From Anaerolineaceae bacterium (GTDB taxonomy: Bacteria > Chloroflexota > Anaerolineae > Promineifilales > Promineifilaceae): a DNA stretch of 37,590 bases. Under the pieces are notes generated by a model, which saw only the letters and a list, made by a program, of their open reading frames with translations, did not search any database and was not told the origin of the DNA. Positions 7,025-15,544 of the stretch are shown piece by piece; the first letter of the stretch is position 1, and each line of letters begins with the position of its first letter. The position numbers and the translations under genes were made by a program. The DNA lies in NCBI GenBank assembly GCA_002699125.1, contig PABI01000138.1, forward strand, positions 1 to 37,590, given 5' to 3'.

Positions 7025-8617
7025 ATGAGCAAGTGGTGGCAAATCGGAATTGTGTACCAGATTTATCCGCGCAGTTTTCAGGACAGCAATGGCGACGGCG
7101 TGGGCGACCTGCCGGGCATCACGCAGCGGTTGGGTTACTTGCAGGAATTGGGCGTGGATGCTATCTGGATTTCCCCCATTTACCCTTCGCCGATGGCTGA
7201 TTTTGGCTACGACGTGAGCGATTATCGCGACATCCATCCTCTGTTTGGCACGATGGCCGATATGGATCACCTGATTCAGGCGGCGCACGATCACAATCTC
7301 AAGCTCATCCTCGATTTTGTGCCCAACCACACGTCCGATGAACATCCCTGGTTTTTAGAATCGCGCAGTTCGCGCCGCAGTCCCAAGCGGGATTGGTACA
7401 TTTGGCGCGATCCGGCTCCGGATGGCGGCCCACCCAACAATTGGTTGAGTCGTTTCGATGGCCAGTCTGCCTGGGAGTGGGATGCGAAAACCGGACAATA
7501 TTATCTGCACTCGTTCCTGGCGGAGCAGCCAGACTTAAACTGGCGCAATCCCGAGCTGCGGGCAGCGATGCTGGATGTGCTCCGCTTCTGGTTTGATAAG
7601 GGGGTGGATGGCTTTCGCGTCGATGTAAGCTACCGGGTGATGAAGGATGCCCAATTCCGTGACAATCCGCCCAACCCCAACTGGCAGCCGGGGATGGACC
7701 CCGCCAAGCAGGTGATTGAAACATACTCGCGCAACACGCCGGACATTGAGCATTTTAACCGCTGGCTGCGTGAAGTGGCTGATGAATACGAAGACCGGGT
7801 GCTGATTGGCGAGATTAATTTGCCGCCGCACGAGCTTGTGAAGCATTACGGCCGTTCCCTTAACGGCTTCCATCTCCCTTTCAACTTCAACCTCATTTTT
7901 ACGCCGTGGGACGCTGCGGCCGTACGCACCCTGATCGAAACGTATGAAGTTGCCTTGCCGGACGGGGCCTGGCCCAACTGGGTGTTGGGCAACCACGACC
8001 AGCACCGCATCGCCAGCCGGGTGGGGGCAGCGCAGGCGCGGGTGGCGATGATGTTGCTGCTGACGCTGCGCGGCACGCCCACGCTGTACTACGGCGACGA
8101 GCTGGGGATGCTCGATGGCGACATCGCTCCTGAGCAGGTGCAGGACCCCTGGGAGAAGAAGGTGCCGGGGCTGGGCCTGGGGCGCGATCCCGAACGAACG
8201 CCGCTGCCGTGGACGGCCGTTCCCAACGCCGGTTTCTGTCCACCAGACGTCACGCCATGGCTGCCACTTAACGCCGATGCGGCAGCGGTTAACGTTGCCA
8301 GCCAGCAGGCTAACCCAGTTTCAATGCTCACCTTTACACAAAAATTGATTCAGCTGCGCCGTGAAACGGCCGCACTTAACCAGGGCAGCTACCATTCCCT
8401 GCCCGCACCGGATGGCCTACTGGCGTACGAACGCCGCCACGGCGAGCAAATTTGCTGGGTAGTGCTGAACATGACAGGTGAGTCGAAGAAGTGGGAATTG
8501 CCGGGGGATGCAGGGGAAACGTCTGTGCTGCTTTCCACAGAAGCTGGCGAATTACCAGGCATTGCAAATGGCGCACTGCACTTACGGCCCAATGAAGGGT
8601 TGGTTTTGTCAGTTTAG
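7025..8617 (+). CDS. GH13 alpha-glucosidase / oligo-glucosidase
   Basis: A 530-residue GH13 (alpha-amylase clan) enzyme hydrolysing alpha-glucosidic bonds of oligosaccharides. The barrel starts at once (IGIVYQIYPRSFQDSNGDGVGDL). Conserved region I is DFVPNHT (97-103), the nucleophile is D200 in GFRVD, the acid/base is E263 in LIGEI, and the third acid is D325 in GNHD. The residues after NHTS and the EQPDLNWRNPE segment match oligo-1,6-glucosidase/alpha-glucosidase subfamilies better than amylases; the exact linkage is not predictable. There is no signal peptide, so it is cytoplasmic, probably acting on imported sugars. A GGGAGA box precedes the ATG. An orphan sugar-type ABC ATPase is encoded at 13955-15055, but no permease is nearby. 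Confidence 0.92.
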   Translation: MSKWWQIGIVYQIYPRSFQDSNGDGVGDLPGITQRLGYLQELGVDAIWISPIYPSPMADFGYDVSDYRDIHPLFGTMADMDHLIQAAHDHNLKLILDFVPNHTSDEHPWFLESRSSRRSPKRDWYIWRDPAPDGGPPNNWLSRFDGQSAWEWDAKTGQYYLHSFLAEQPDLNWRNPELRAAMLDVLRFWFDKGVDGFRVDVSYRVMKDAQFRDNPPNPNWQPGMDPAKQVIETYSRNTPDIEHFNRWLREVADEYEDRVLIGEINLPPHELVKHYGRSLNGFHLPFNFNLIFTPWDAAAVRTLIETYEVALPDGAWPNWVLGNHDQHRIASRVGAAQARVAMMLLLTLRGTPTLYYGDELGMLDGDIAPEQVQDPWEKKVPGLGLGRDPERTPLPWTAVPNAGFCPPDVTPWLPLNADAAAVNVASQQANPVSMLTFTQKLIQLRRETAALNQGSYHSLPAPDGLLAYERRHGEQICWVVLNMTGESKKWELPGDAGETSVLLSTEAGELPGIANGALHLRPNEGLVLSV

Positions 8618-8644
8618 CGACTCAATTTGACAGTTTAAGAAAAA

Positions 8645-8675
8645 TCTTTGCGTTCTCTGCGTCTCTGCGGTGAAA
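8645..8675. repeat. Dispersed 'tctctgcg' intergenic repeat, copy 2
   Basis: The stretch carries gttctctgcgtctctgcgg, related to the repeat at 1511-1540, and like it lies just upstream of a gene. No promoter is obvious inside it. Confidence 0.5.
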
Positions 8676-8726
8676 GCGGTATACTAACGCCAACCCGCAT
8701 TTCCACTATTTCTATTTGGAGGTTTT

Positions 8727-10424
8727 ATGTCTGACCGCAGCTTTTTGGTTTTAGGAGGTTCTGGCCTGGTTGGCTCCCAGATTGTGCGCACGGTGGCGCG
8801 GGCGATGGAGCCGGAAAAAATCGTTGTCGCCAGTTTGTTCCGTGGCGAGGTGCGCGAATTTTTGTACGATGCCCGCAAAGAATTCCCCAACATTGAGTTT
8901 GTTGGTGCCTGGGGCGACGTTTTTGTGCGGGACGAGTTCAGCCTGGAGCGCCGCCGCCGCTTGCTGCAAAGCAGCCATCGACGGGACATGCTGTATGATG
9001 ATTTGTTTGGCAAACTGGATGAAGCTTACGGCCGTTCCGCCCTCGTTCAGCTCATCCAGCAGCATAAACCGGATGTCATCGTGGACAGCATCAACACGGC
9101 CACGGCCATCAGCTACCAGGACGTCGAGAGCCTGAGCCAGCAAACCTACGACATTTTGCAGGAGCTGCGCCAGATTGTAGACCACCAAGATTTGGAAGGG
9201 CTGGACGCGCTGGGCAAGTCGCTGGAGCAAAACGTGAGCACCCTGCTCATTTCCCAATCGGTGCCGCAGCTCATTCGCCATGTGCAGATGATCCATCGCG
9301 CTATGCGTGAGGTGGGTACCCGCCTCTACCTGAAAATTGGCACCACCGGCACCGGCGGCATGGGGCTGAACATTCCCTACACCCACAGTGAAGACCGCCC
9401 CAGCGCCAAGTTGATGAGCAAAACGGCCGTGGCCTTTGCCCACACCGGCCTGATGTTCCTCATGGCCCGTACCCCCAACGGCCCGCTGGTGAAGGAGCTC
9501 AAGCCGGGGGCGATGATCGGCTACCGGCGCGTAGCCTACAAAGCGATTAAGGTGCGCGGTCGCCCCCAGTTCCGCTACGAGAGCCAGGTGCAAGATTTAA
9601 ACGGCCGTCTCACCCTGCGCGGCGATGAAAACCAGTACAATCGCCTGGGCAAGCTGCATATGGCTGGGGTAGATACCGGCGAAAATGGCTTCTTTGCCCG
9701 AGGTGAATTTGAAGCTATTACTCATTTGAATCAGATGGAGTTTGTCACACCAGAAGAGATCGCCCAGCAGGCGCTGCTGGAAATCAAAGGCAGCAACACC
9801 GGCTACGATGTGATTGCCGGGATTGACAGCAGCATTATCAATCCCAGCTTCCGTGCCGGCGTGCTGCGCCAGACGGCGCTGGACAAGCTGGCCCGCATCG
9901 AGGAGGAAACCAAGAGCCACAGCGTCGCTCTGGGACAGCTGGGACCGCCGGAGCTGTCTAAGCTGCTGTATGAGGCCCATATTTTGCGGCTTAATTATCA
10001 GACGCTGCGCAACGTGTTGGATACCACGGCCACGGAGCTCTCCGAGACGCTGTACCATTTCATCATGGAAAATGAGCTGCTGCGCACGCAAATTACCTCC
10101 ATTGGCGTACCGATTCTGGCGCCAGACGGCCGTTCGCTCATTCGGGGTCCGCGCATTAATATTCCGGAAAGTATTTACCATGAGGTCGATTTGACGAATG
10201 ACAATGTGGATGCCTGGGCGCAAAAGGGGTGGGTGGATTTACGGCCGTCTAACTGCAAAACGTGGCAAGCCCGGTTCGAGCGGATGCGCCGCACCCAACA
10301 CATGCTGCATACTCGCGGCACCTCATCCGTCACCATGAAGACCTACCTGCCGGAATCTATCGAAATTGGTTCAGTGGTTGCCTGGCTGTTCAACAACGAT
10401 CATCAAGGTTACCGAATCAAATAA
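8727..10424 (+). CDS. Rossmann-fold NAD(P)-binding protein of unknown function
   Basis: A 565-residue protein starting with a dinucleotide-binding beta-alpha-beta unit (FLVLGGSGLVGSQIV; GGxGxxG at 10-16), as in extended SDR/epimerase-like proteins. A second conserved-looking block (YLKIGTTGTGGMGLNIPYTHSEDRP) sits about one third of the way in. The catalytic YxxxK of SDRs is not obvious. It is longer than ordinary SDRs, and the C-terminal half (helical, ending in YLPESIEIGSVVAWLFNND) matches nothing I know. It is probably an NAD(P)-dependent oxidoreductase or sugar-nucleotide-modifying enzyme, but this is a fold-level call. TTGGAGG at 8716-8722 fixes the start. It contains five ACGGCCGT copies. 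Confidence 0.75.
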   Translation: MSDRSFLVLGGSGLVGSQIVRTVARAMEPEKIVVASLFRGEVREFLYDARKEFPNIEFVGAWGDVFVRDEFSLERRRRLLQSSHRRDMLYDDLFGKLDEAYGRSALVQLIQQHKPDVIVDSINTATAISYQDVESLSQQTYDILQELRQIVDHQDLEGLDALGKSLEQNVSTLLISQSVPQLIRHVQMIHRAMREVGTRLYLKIGTTGTGGMGLNIPYTHSEDRPSAKLMSKTAVAFAHTGLMFLMARTPNGPLVKELKPGAMIGYRRVAYKAIKVRGRPQFRYESQVQDLNGRLTLRGDENQYNRLGKLHMAGVDTGENGFFARGEFEAITHLNQMEFVTPEEIAQQALLEIKGSNTGYDVIAGIDSSIINPSFRAGVLRQTALDKLARIEEETKSHSVALGQLGPPELSKLLYEAHILRLNYQTLRNVLDTTATELSETLYHFIMENELLRTQITSIGVPILAPDGRSLIRGPRINIPESIYHEVDLTNDNVDAWAQKGWVDLRPSNCKTWQARFERMRRTQHMLHTRGTSSVTMKTYLPESIEIGSVVAWLFNNDHQGYRIK

Positions 10425-10429
10425 TAATT

Positions 10430-10502
10430 ATCACGAATTATTCGAATCAACGAATGTAACGAATATGATTTGTGATATTCGCCCATTCGTATAATTCGTG
10501 AT
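10430..10502. repeat. Long hairpin-forming AT-rich intergenic element
   Basis: Outer arms at 10430-10447 and 10485-10502 match over 17 of 18 positions (ATCACGAATTAT...). Inside, cgaat and cgaatat motifs pair with attcg and atattcg, so the whole 73 bp can fold into one interrupted hairpin. It lies immediately 3' of the Rossmann protein gene. I see nothing else in 10425-10675 apart from the next gene's ribosome-binding site. Confidence 0.65.
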
Positions 10503-10675
10503 TGTTTTTCGGAGTGCGAGGTTCTCTAAATTTGACAAGAATCAATCGTAGGCTATAAATAAGTGGGAGCAGGAATAAATAATCCTCTTTAAACACGCAT
10601 CCCCATAACAAACCATCGTCAGGTAGTTGTTCGTTTTGCGGCCATACCATTTTCTGACTGAGTGAGGAATTACCA

Positions 10676-11764
10676 ATGTCATCAAAAACAGCGTTTACGG
10701 GCTTAGCCATGCCTGTGTTTACCGCGTTTGGCTGGGCGGGTGAAGAAACCGCCATTAATTATGCTCTGGATCAGCTGGAGCAGTTTGTGCATATGCTGCA
10801 CAATAATTTATCGCGCCAGGCTAAGGGAGATTTGCCCTTTGCTGGTCTGAGTAAAGCCAATCAATCGGTTTATATTTCAGCCAGTGAATCTCCGGAAGAG
10901 GATTTGCATATAGCGTTTTTTGCGCGGCCGTTGAGCCTGGAAATGCAGCTGGCGCTAACAGATACAAAAGCATTGGCCAAAGCGCTTAAAAATGCCGAAG
11001 CGCAGCCGGTGATGGCCCATCGCCTCATTACAGAGCTGGGTGCCGAATGGTCATTTCGCCTGCAGCAGGTGCAAGTGGATGATGAGAGTGGCGAACAAGC
11101 CCACTACCAGGATATGTTCAAAGACAGCATCACGGCGCTTTCTCCAGAACTCTCCGCAGAGATATTGAGTAAGGCCAACTATTTAAATAGTGAAGACAAA
11201 TGGGTAACGCCCTTTTTCCTGAGCCGGCGTATTCCTGCCGAGCAGGCAGCGGCGATGGGACTGGCCATCACCGACGTGCTGCGCGACCAAATTGATGAGC
11301 TGCTGCCCCTGATTCATTTCCTGACGGGACGGCGCGCCACCAGCAAACGCAAGTCCAAGCCAAAGGCCCGCACCGTAAAGCCAATGATGGGCGGCAAAGA
11401 TTCTGAAGAAATTGACGTTTCTCTGGAAACCGTTCTCAAGCCGGAAGATGGTTTTACCCATGTTTCTAAGGTGAAACCGCTGCACCTGCGTCGGGGGTTC
11501 ATTAACCTGACGTCGGCCCATTGGCCGTTCTTTGCGATTAACTCCCGCACTGAGACGCGCCCGGTGACGATTTACTATGACGGCGTTTACGATAAAGACA
11601 GCGCGGTATGGCGGATGCTGCCCAACGACATGGCGCGCATTGTGTTGAGCCCCTCCGTGCACCATTGGTATGAAGACAACTTTTCAGAAAATGATGAAAT
11701 TCACGTCACGGTGACTCGTCTTGACGATGACGAAATTCAAATTTCTCTAAGACCTGAGGAATAA
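10676..11764 (+). CDS. Hypothetical protein, 362 residues
   Basis: I do not recognise a family. The protein is soluble, with no signal peptide or membrane segment. It has an alpha-helical N-terminal region (about 1-215), a basic linker rich in Lys/Arg (about 219-240, RKSKPKARTVKP), and a beta-rich C-terminal region (about 260-362) ending with acidic patches and ISLRPEE. The linker suggests two domains and possible nucleic-acid or partner contact, but no motif supports this. The ATG follows GAGTGAGGAA. It converges on the FHA regulator gene across a shared bidirectional terminator. Codon use is host-like, although it lacks exact ACGGCCGT. Confidence 0.75.
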   Translation: MSSKTAFTGLAMPVFTAFGWAGEETAINYALDQLEQFVHMLHNNLSRQAKGDLPFAGLSKANQSVYISASESPEEDLHIAFFARPLSLEMQLALTDTKALAKALKNAEAQPVMAHRLITELGAEWSFRLQQVQVDDESGEQAHYQDMFKDSITALSPELSAEILSKANYLNSEDKWVTPFFLSRRIPAEQAAAMGLAITDVLRDQIDELLPLIHFLTGRRATSKRKSKPKARTVKPMMGGKDSEEIDVSLETVLKPEDGFTHVSKVKPLHLRRGFINLTSAHWPFFAINSRTETRPVTIYYDGVYDKDSAVWRMLPNDMARIVLSPSVHHWYEDNFSENDEIHVTVTRLDDDEIQISLRPEE

Positions 11765-11777
11765 GATTGAAGATAAC

Positions 11778-11812
11778 AAAAAAGGGCGCTGCCGTCGGCA
11801 GCGCCCTTTTTT
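11778..11812. terminator. Bidirectional intrinsic terminator
   Basis: A6, then GGGCGCTGCC (11784-11793), a 3-base loop, GGCAGCGCCC (11797-11806) and T6. It separates the convergent genes at 10676-11764 and 11819-12463 and should work in both directions. Confidence 0.92.
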
Positions 11813-11818
11813 GTTGGG

Positions 11819-12463
11819 TTAATGTGGTTCGTTGTCAATGCGGAAGCCGTGGCCGCGTACGGTGACGATGTAATTATACTCATCCAGTTCGGCCAGGCGG
11901 TCACGGAGGCGGCGCACCAGGGCATCAATGGCTTGTTCAGAGACGCCTAAGCCATCGGTGCCGGGCCAGACAACTTCAACAATGTCATCTCGGCTGCATA
12001 CTGCCCCTTCGCCGTTGTACAGCAGTTCCAATAAGCGGAATTGGGCCAGCGAGAGTGGTGGATCTAATTCTTCACCATTGATAATGACGGCACGCTGGGC
12101 TTCATCAATTTGCAGGTTGCCTTCCTGGGTCGGGGGTTCAAAGGTGAGGGGGATGGTGGCATCTGTGCCCACAAAGACAAGCTTGACACATAAAGCGATG
12201 GAGATTTCATCACCATCTTGCAAGACGGTTGACCCTTCAATTTGGCTGCCATTCAGGTGAGTGCCATTGCGGCTGTCCAGATCATGCAGGGTGTAACGGC
12301 CGTTTTCATGCGTAATGCGTACATGGTGGCGAGAAACCTGACGTTCGGGCAAGATAATCTGACAATCTGAACCACGACCAATTAAAAATTCATCGCTGTC
12401 AATCGTCCAGCGTTGCCCGGCCAATTGTCCTTCGCGAGCAACCAATACCGGTTTTTCATTCAT
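11819..12463 (-). CDS. FHA domain - winged-helix (OmpR/PhoB-type) transcriptional regulator
   Basis: A 214-residue two-domain protein. The N-terminal FHA domain (about 5-100) has GRGSDCQI, SRHH and DLDSRNGTHLNG, the phosphothreonine-binding signature. The C-terminal Trans_reg_C winged helix (about 125-210) has LSLAQFRLLELL and a wing reading VTVRGHGFRI. The receiver domain normally fused to this DNA-binding domain is replaced by FHA, so control by Thr phosphorylation is expected. The divergent neighbour is a Ser/Thr kinase, the obvious candidate partner. I use the ATG at 12461-12463, which has GAAGGG nine bases upstream; an in-frame ORF extends to 12499 but would overlap the kinase promoter region. 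Confidence 0.9.
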   Translation of the reverse strand: MNEKPVLVAREGQLAGQRWTIDSDEFLIGRGSDCQIILPERQVSRHHVRITHENGRYTLHDLDSRNGTHLNGSQIEGSTVLQDGDEISIALCVKLVFVGTDATIPLTFEPPTQEGNLQIDEAQRAVIINGEELDPPLSLAQFRLLELLYNGEGAVCSRDDIVEVVWPGTDGLGVSEQAIDALVRRLRDRLAELDEYNYIVTVRGHGFRIDNEPH

Positions 12464-12483
12464 GGTTATCATCCCTTCAATAG

Positions 12484-12513
12484 TTGTTAGGCAGAACAAG
12501 TCCAGTATACAAT
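12484..12513 (+). promoter_or_regulatory. Candidate kinase promoter, possibly giving a leaderless mRNA
   Basis: TTGTTA (12484-12489) and TACAAT (12508-12513) are 18 bases apart. The expected transcription start falls at or next to the kinase ATG (12520), which has no Shine-Dalgarno sequence, so a leaderless transcript is possible. The 56-bp divergent region also contains a TTGTT/AACAA inverted repeat. Confidence 0.35.
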
Positions 12514-12519
12514 AAACCT

Positions 12520-13494
12520 ATGTTTGTTACGCTTGAAAGTGGTGTTATTTTACGTGAACGTTACAAGCTGACCAACATTGTGGGTCAGGGTGGCATGGGC
12601 AGCGTGTATCGCGCTGAAGATTTACGCTTACCAGGGCGCTTATGTGCCATCAAAGAAGTGCAGCCTGATCCCAACGCCAACGACACCTATCGCCAACAGG
12701 CGCAAACCCAGTTTTTGCAAGAAGCCAGTATTTTAGCCCAACTTGACCATCCTAGCTTGCCGAAAGTATCTGACTTTTTTACGGAAAACGGCCGTGATTA
12801 CCTGGTTATGGATTTTGTAACGGGCAAAAACCTGCGCCAGCTACTGCAAGAAAACGAAGGACCGCTGGCAGAAGAAGATATTCTGGTCTGGGCCAATCAG
12901 ATTTTTGACGGGCTGGCCTATCTTCATCGGCAGGACCCCCCTGTTTTACACCGAGATATTAAACCTGCCAACATTAAGTTAACGTTGGACAATCGTATTA
13001 AGCTGGTTGATTTTGGCCTGGTGAAGCTGATGGCTACAGACGATGAGCGAACGATTACGGTGGTGCAGGGGCGCGGCACGGCACTGTACACGCCGCTGGA
13101 ACAGTACGGTGGTGATGGCGGTCACACCGATGTGCGCTCCGATATTTATGCCCTGGGTGCCACGTTTTACCATTTGCTGACCGATTTTCCGCCGCCCGAT
13201 GCCAAGGCCCGCTTCTTGAATCCAATGGCCCTGCCACCACCGCGCCGCCTGAATCCGGATGTGTCGCCTCATGTGTCTGACGCGATTCAGTGGGCGATGG
13301 AGATGCATCCTGATGAACGGCCGTCTAACGTGGAGGCGTTTCGTCAGGTCTTTTTTGGCTTGCAGCCTCGTCCTGGTGCCAAACCGCCTGCACCGAATCC
13401 ATTGGGATTTGGTGCCGCGCTGCGGGCAAACTGGGTTGCCTTGTTAGCTGCTTTTTTGCTGCTGCTGATCGCCGTCATACTAACAATCGTTTAG
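12520..13494 (+). CDS. Membrane-anchored Ser/Thr protein kinase (PknB/Hanks type)
   Basis: A 324-residue kinase with all Hanks motifs: glycine loop GQGGMGSV (22-29), ATP-binding K45, HRDIKPAN (144-151, catalytic D146), DFG (164-166) and activation-segment GTALYTPLEQ. After the kinase domain comes a Pro-rich linker (283-294) and one C-terminal transmembrane helix (about 304-324). With no extracellular sensor region, the input signal is unclear. The ATG at 12520 is preferred; a TTG-initiated extension to 12484 would cover the promoter. It diverges from the FHA-winged-helix gene and is followed after 12 bp by a zinc-ribbon/HTH gene that is probably co-transcribed. Confidence 0.93.
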   Translation: MFVTLESGVILRERYKLTNIVGQGGMGSVYRAEDLRLPGRLCAIKEVQPDPNANDTYRQQAQTQFLQEASILAQLDHPSLPKVSDFFTENGRDYLVMDFVTGKNLRQLLQENEGPLAEEDILVWANQIFDGLAYLHRQDPPVLHRDIKPANIKLTLDNRIKLVDFGLVKLMATDDERTITVVQGRGTALYTPLEQYGGDGGHTDVRSDIYALGATFYHLLTDFPPPDAKARFLNPMALPPPRRLNPDVSPHVSDAIQWAMEMHPDERPSNVEAFRQVFFGLQPRPGAKPPAPNPLGFGAALRANWVALLAAFLLLLIAVILTIV

Positions 13495-13506
13495 GAAGGA
13501 AAACTT

Positions 13507-13848
13507 GTGATCTGCCCTAAATGTGCTGCCAAAACGCGCCAGATTAAAGACGGCCGTACCCCCGCAGGCAGCCAACGGTATCGCTGTAAACATTGCAAAT
13601 GCCGCTATACACCCGTGCCTAAGGACCAGGGCTATGATGAGGAAGTTCGACTCCAGGCATTGACCCTGCACCTGGAAGGCTTGAGTTTGCGCTTAATTGG
13701 CCGCCTCCTGTTGGTCAATCACCAGACGGTGGCGAACTGGATTAACGGGTATGCCAACTATCTGCCGGCAGATTTGCCGCCCAGTATTTTGGAAATGGCC
13801 GCGCTGGATGGGGATTTGCAAGATATTCTGGCTCTAGAAGAAGAGTAG
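13507..13848 (+). CDS. Zinc-ribbon/HTH protein resembling IS1 InsA, lone
   Basis: A 113-residue protein. The N-terminal zinc ribbon (C3-C6 and C27-C30, RYRCKHC) is followed by a helix-turn-helix (about 43-75, LEGLSLRLIGRLLLVNHQTVANWI), the layout of the InsA DNA-binding protein of IS1 elements. The tail is acidic. No InsB/DDE transposase or terminal inverted repeats flank it. The GTG start is preceded by AGGAAGGA overlapping the kinase stop, so it looks translationally coupled to the kinase. I infer a domesticated transposase-derived DNA-binding regulator; a residual IS fragment is the alternative, though the intact frame and good ribosome-binding site argue against it. Confidence 0.75.
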   Translation: MICPKCAAKTRQIKDGRTPAGSQRYRCKHCKCRYTPVPKDQGYDEEVRLQALTLHLEGLSLRLIGRLLLVNHQTVANWINGYANYLPADLPPSILEMAALDGDLQDILALEEE

Positions 13849-13891
13849 CTTCCGGCCAACACCACGCGATTAGACATTTCTTTGATTTTTT

Positions 13892-13920
13892 TTGACAGGG
13901 GGTGGAACGGCCGTTATATT
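13892..13920 (+). promoter_or_regulatory. Strong sigma70 promoter for the ABC ATPase gene
   Basis: TTGACA (13892-13897), a 17-base spacer and TATATT (13915-13920). An ACGGCCGT copy (13907-13914) fills the 3' half of the spacer. The start codon is 35 bases downstream of the -10 box. Confidence 0.75.
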
Positions 13921-13954
13921 ACCGTATCCATACTTAACACATAAGGAGTTACAA

Positions 13955-15055
13955 ATGGCAAGTGTAAGTTATCGGCATGTGTATAAGCGGTTTGGCGACG
14001 TGACCGTCGTAACCGATCTCAACATGGAAGTAGCAGACAAAGAATTTGTTGTTTTTGTCGGCCCGTCAGGTTGTGGTAAATCCACCAATCTGCGTATGTT
14101 GGCCGGATTGGAAGAAATTACCGAAGGTGAAATCCTCATCGGTGACCGCGTTGTGAATGATGTCCCCCCCAAAGACCGCGACATCGCGATGGTGTTCCAG
14201 AGCTACGCTTTGTACCCGCATATGTCGGTTTACGACAATATGGCTTTTGGCCTGAAGCTGCGCAAAACGCCGAAATCCGAAATTGACCGTCGTGTCAAAG
14301 AAGCGGCCGATATTTTGGGCCTGGCCCAACTGCTGGATCGCAAACCGAAAGCATTGTCTGGTGGTCAGCGGCAGCGTGTAGCCGTGGGGCGGGCGATTGT
14401 ACGCGAGCCATCTGTATTTCTTATGGACGAGCCGCTTTCTAACCTGGATGCCAAACTGCGCGTAACGGCTCGGGCTGAGATCAGCAAACTGCACAAGCGT
14501 TTGGGAACCACCTTTATTTACGTCACCCATGATCAGGTGGAAGCGATGACGATGGGTGATCGCATTGCCGTGCTAAGCGACGGTAAATTGATGCAGATTG
14601 ATTCCCCGCGTAATCTATATAATGTTCCGGCCAACATTTTTGTGGCTGGTTTCATTGGCAGCCCCAGCATGAACTTCTTCGACAGCACCCTGGTGGGTGA
14701 AGAAGGTAATTTATACATTGACACGGGCGATTTCCGCGTCCGCGTGCCGGATGACCGCAAAGGTCCGTATAATGATTACGTGGGCAAAGAGGTTGTCTTT
14801 GGGATGCGTCCTGAACACGTTCACGCGCCTGAATTTGCGCCACCGAACATTACCGCCGCCCCAATGGAAGGAACGGTTGAGGTGGTCGAGCTTTTGGGTC
14901 ATGAGCAGCATCTGTTCATCAACTCGGGTCGTAACAGCCTGGTGGCTACAGTAGACACGCGCATGAGCGTGGGTTTTGGCAACAAGATTGACCTGGTGAT
15001 GGATATGACCAATATGCACCTGTTTGACAAGAACACCGAGGAAGCAATTCGCTAG
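13955..15055 (+). CDS. ABC transporter ATP-binding protein, MsmX/UgpC-like sugar importer ATPase
   Basis: A 366-residue ATPase: Walker A GPSGCGKST (36-44), Q-loop Q82, signature LSGGQRQR (134-141), Walker B VFLMDEP with D-loop SNLDAKLR, H-loop H192 (VTHDQVEAMTMGDRI), then a TOBE-type C-terminal domain (about 240-366). This architecture matches CUT1 carbohydrate importer ATPases (MsmX/MalK/UgpC), which couple ATP hydrolysis at the inner face to sugar uptake. No permease or binding protein is encoded nearby, so it may serve several importers encoded elsewhere, as MsmX does in Bacillus. AAGGAG at 13943-13948 sets the ATG. The gene has its own strong promoter and terminator, so it is monocistronic. 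Confidence 0.92.
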   Translation: MASVSYRHVYKRFGDVTVVTDLNMEVADKEFVVFVGPSGCGKSTNLRMLAGLEEITEGEILIGDRVVNDVPPKDRDIAMVFQSYALYPHMSVYDNMAFGLKLRKTPKSEIDRRVKEAADILGLAQLLDRKPKALSGGQRQRVAVGRAIVREPSVFLMDEPLSNLDAKLRVTARAEISKLHKRLGTTFIYVTHDQVEAMTMGDRIAVLSDGKLMQIDSPRNLYNVPANIFVAGFIGSPSMNFFDSTLVGEEGNLYIDTGDFRVRVPDDRKGPYNDYVGKEVVFGMRPEHVHAPEFAPPNITAAPMEGTVEVVELLGHEQHLFINSGRNSLVATVDTRMSVGFGNKIDLVMDMTNMHLFDKNTEEAIR

Positions 15056-15076
15056 ACAGATTATTTTTTAGAAACG

Positions 15077-15112
15077 GCCGTCTCCCATTTCTCAATAGGA
15101 GGCGGCTTTTTT
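15077..15112 (+). terminator. Intrinsic terminator after the ABC ATPase gene
   Basis: GCCGTCTCC (15077-15085) pairs with GGAGGCGGC (15098-15106) through one G-U pair, followed by six T. The 5' arm is built from an ACGGCCGT copy (15074-15081). Confidence 0.85.
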
Positions 15113-15174
15113 ATTATGGAGATTTGCAATTAGGGGCCAATTCCTAATCGCCAACCTCCAATCTCCTTTTCCGT

Positions 15175-15543
15175 ATGCCTGAAGCAAAACGAACAGCCGG
15201 AGAGTGGTTTCCGGTGCAATTTGTCTGGAAGCTGCCCGATGGCGACTATATTCGCGCTATTTTTCGCGCCGAAATTTTAGACACCATTCCCGCAGCCGAT
15301 AAATATTTGGTGCGGCTGGATGAGCTGTTGGCGGGACGTCAGGAAAGCAAAGACGGCGAAATGCGCCCCAAAGAAGAGATGACTATTCCGTATTGGGTTT
15401 TGGTGCGAGAAATTATTGGCAACCAGGTGACGCTGGCTTATGAAGTAGAAGACGGCCGTGCCCTGCACATGCGCCTAACCACCCTTATTGGCGAACACGA
15501 CTTTTTCACCCGCTATAACAAGTATAAACAGCCGAGAGAGTGA
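15175..15543 (+). CDS. Hypothetical protein, 122 residues
   Basis: A small soluble acidic/basic protein I do not recognise, with no signal peptide or membrane helix. The region before the ATG (ctccttttccgt) lacks a Shine-Dalgarno sequence, so translation initiation is uncertain. The frame is open for the whole length and carries one ACGGCCGT (EDGRAL), as host genes here do. It is convergent with the membrane-protein gene at 15614-17164. Confidence 0.65.
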   Translation: MPEAKRTAGEWFPVQFVWKLPDGDYIRAIFRAEILDTIPAADKYLVRLDELLAGRQESKDGEMRPKEEMTIPYWVLVREIIGNQVTLAYEVEDGRALHMRLTTLIGEHDFFTRYNKYKQPRE

Positions 15544-15544
15544 T

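Noticed and set aside
13507..13848. A live IS1 insertion sequence
   Set aside because: No InsB/DDE frame and no terminal inverted repeats or target duplication are seen around the InsA-like gene.
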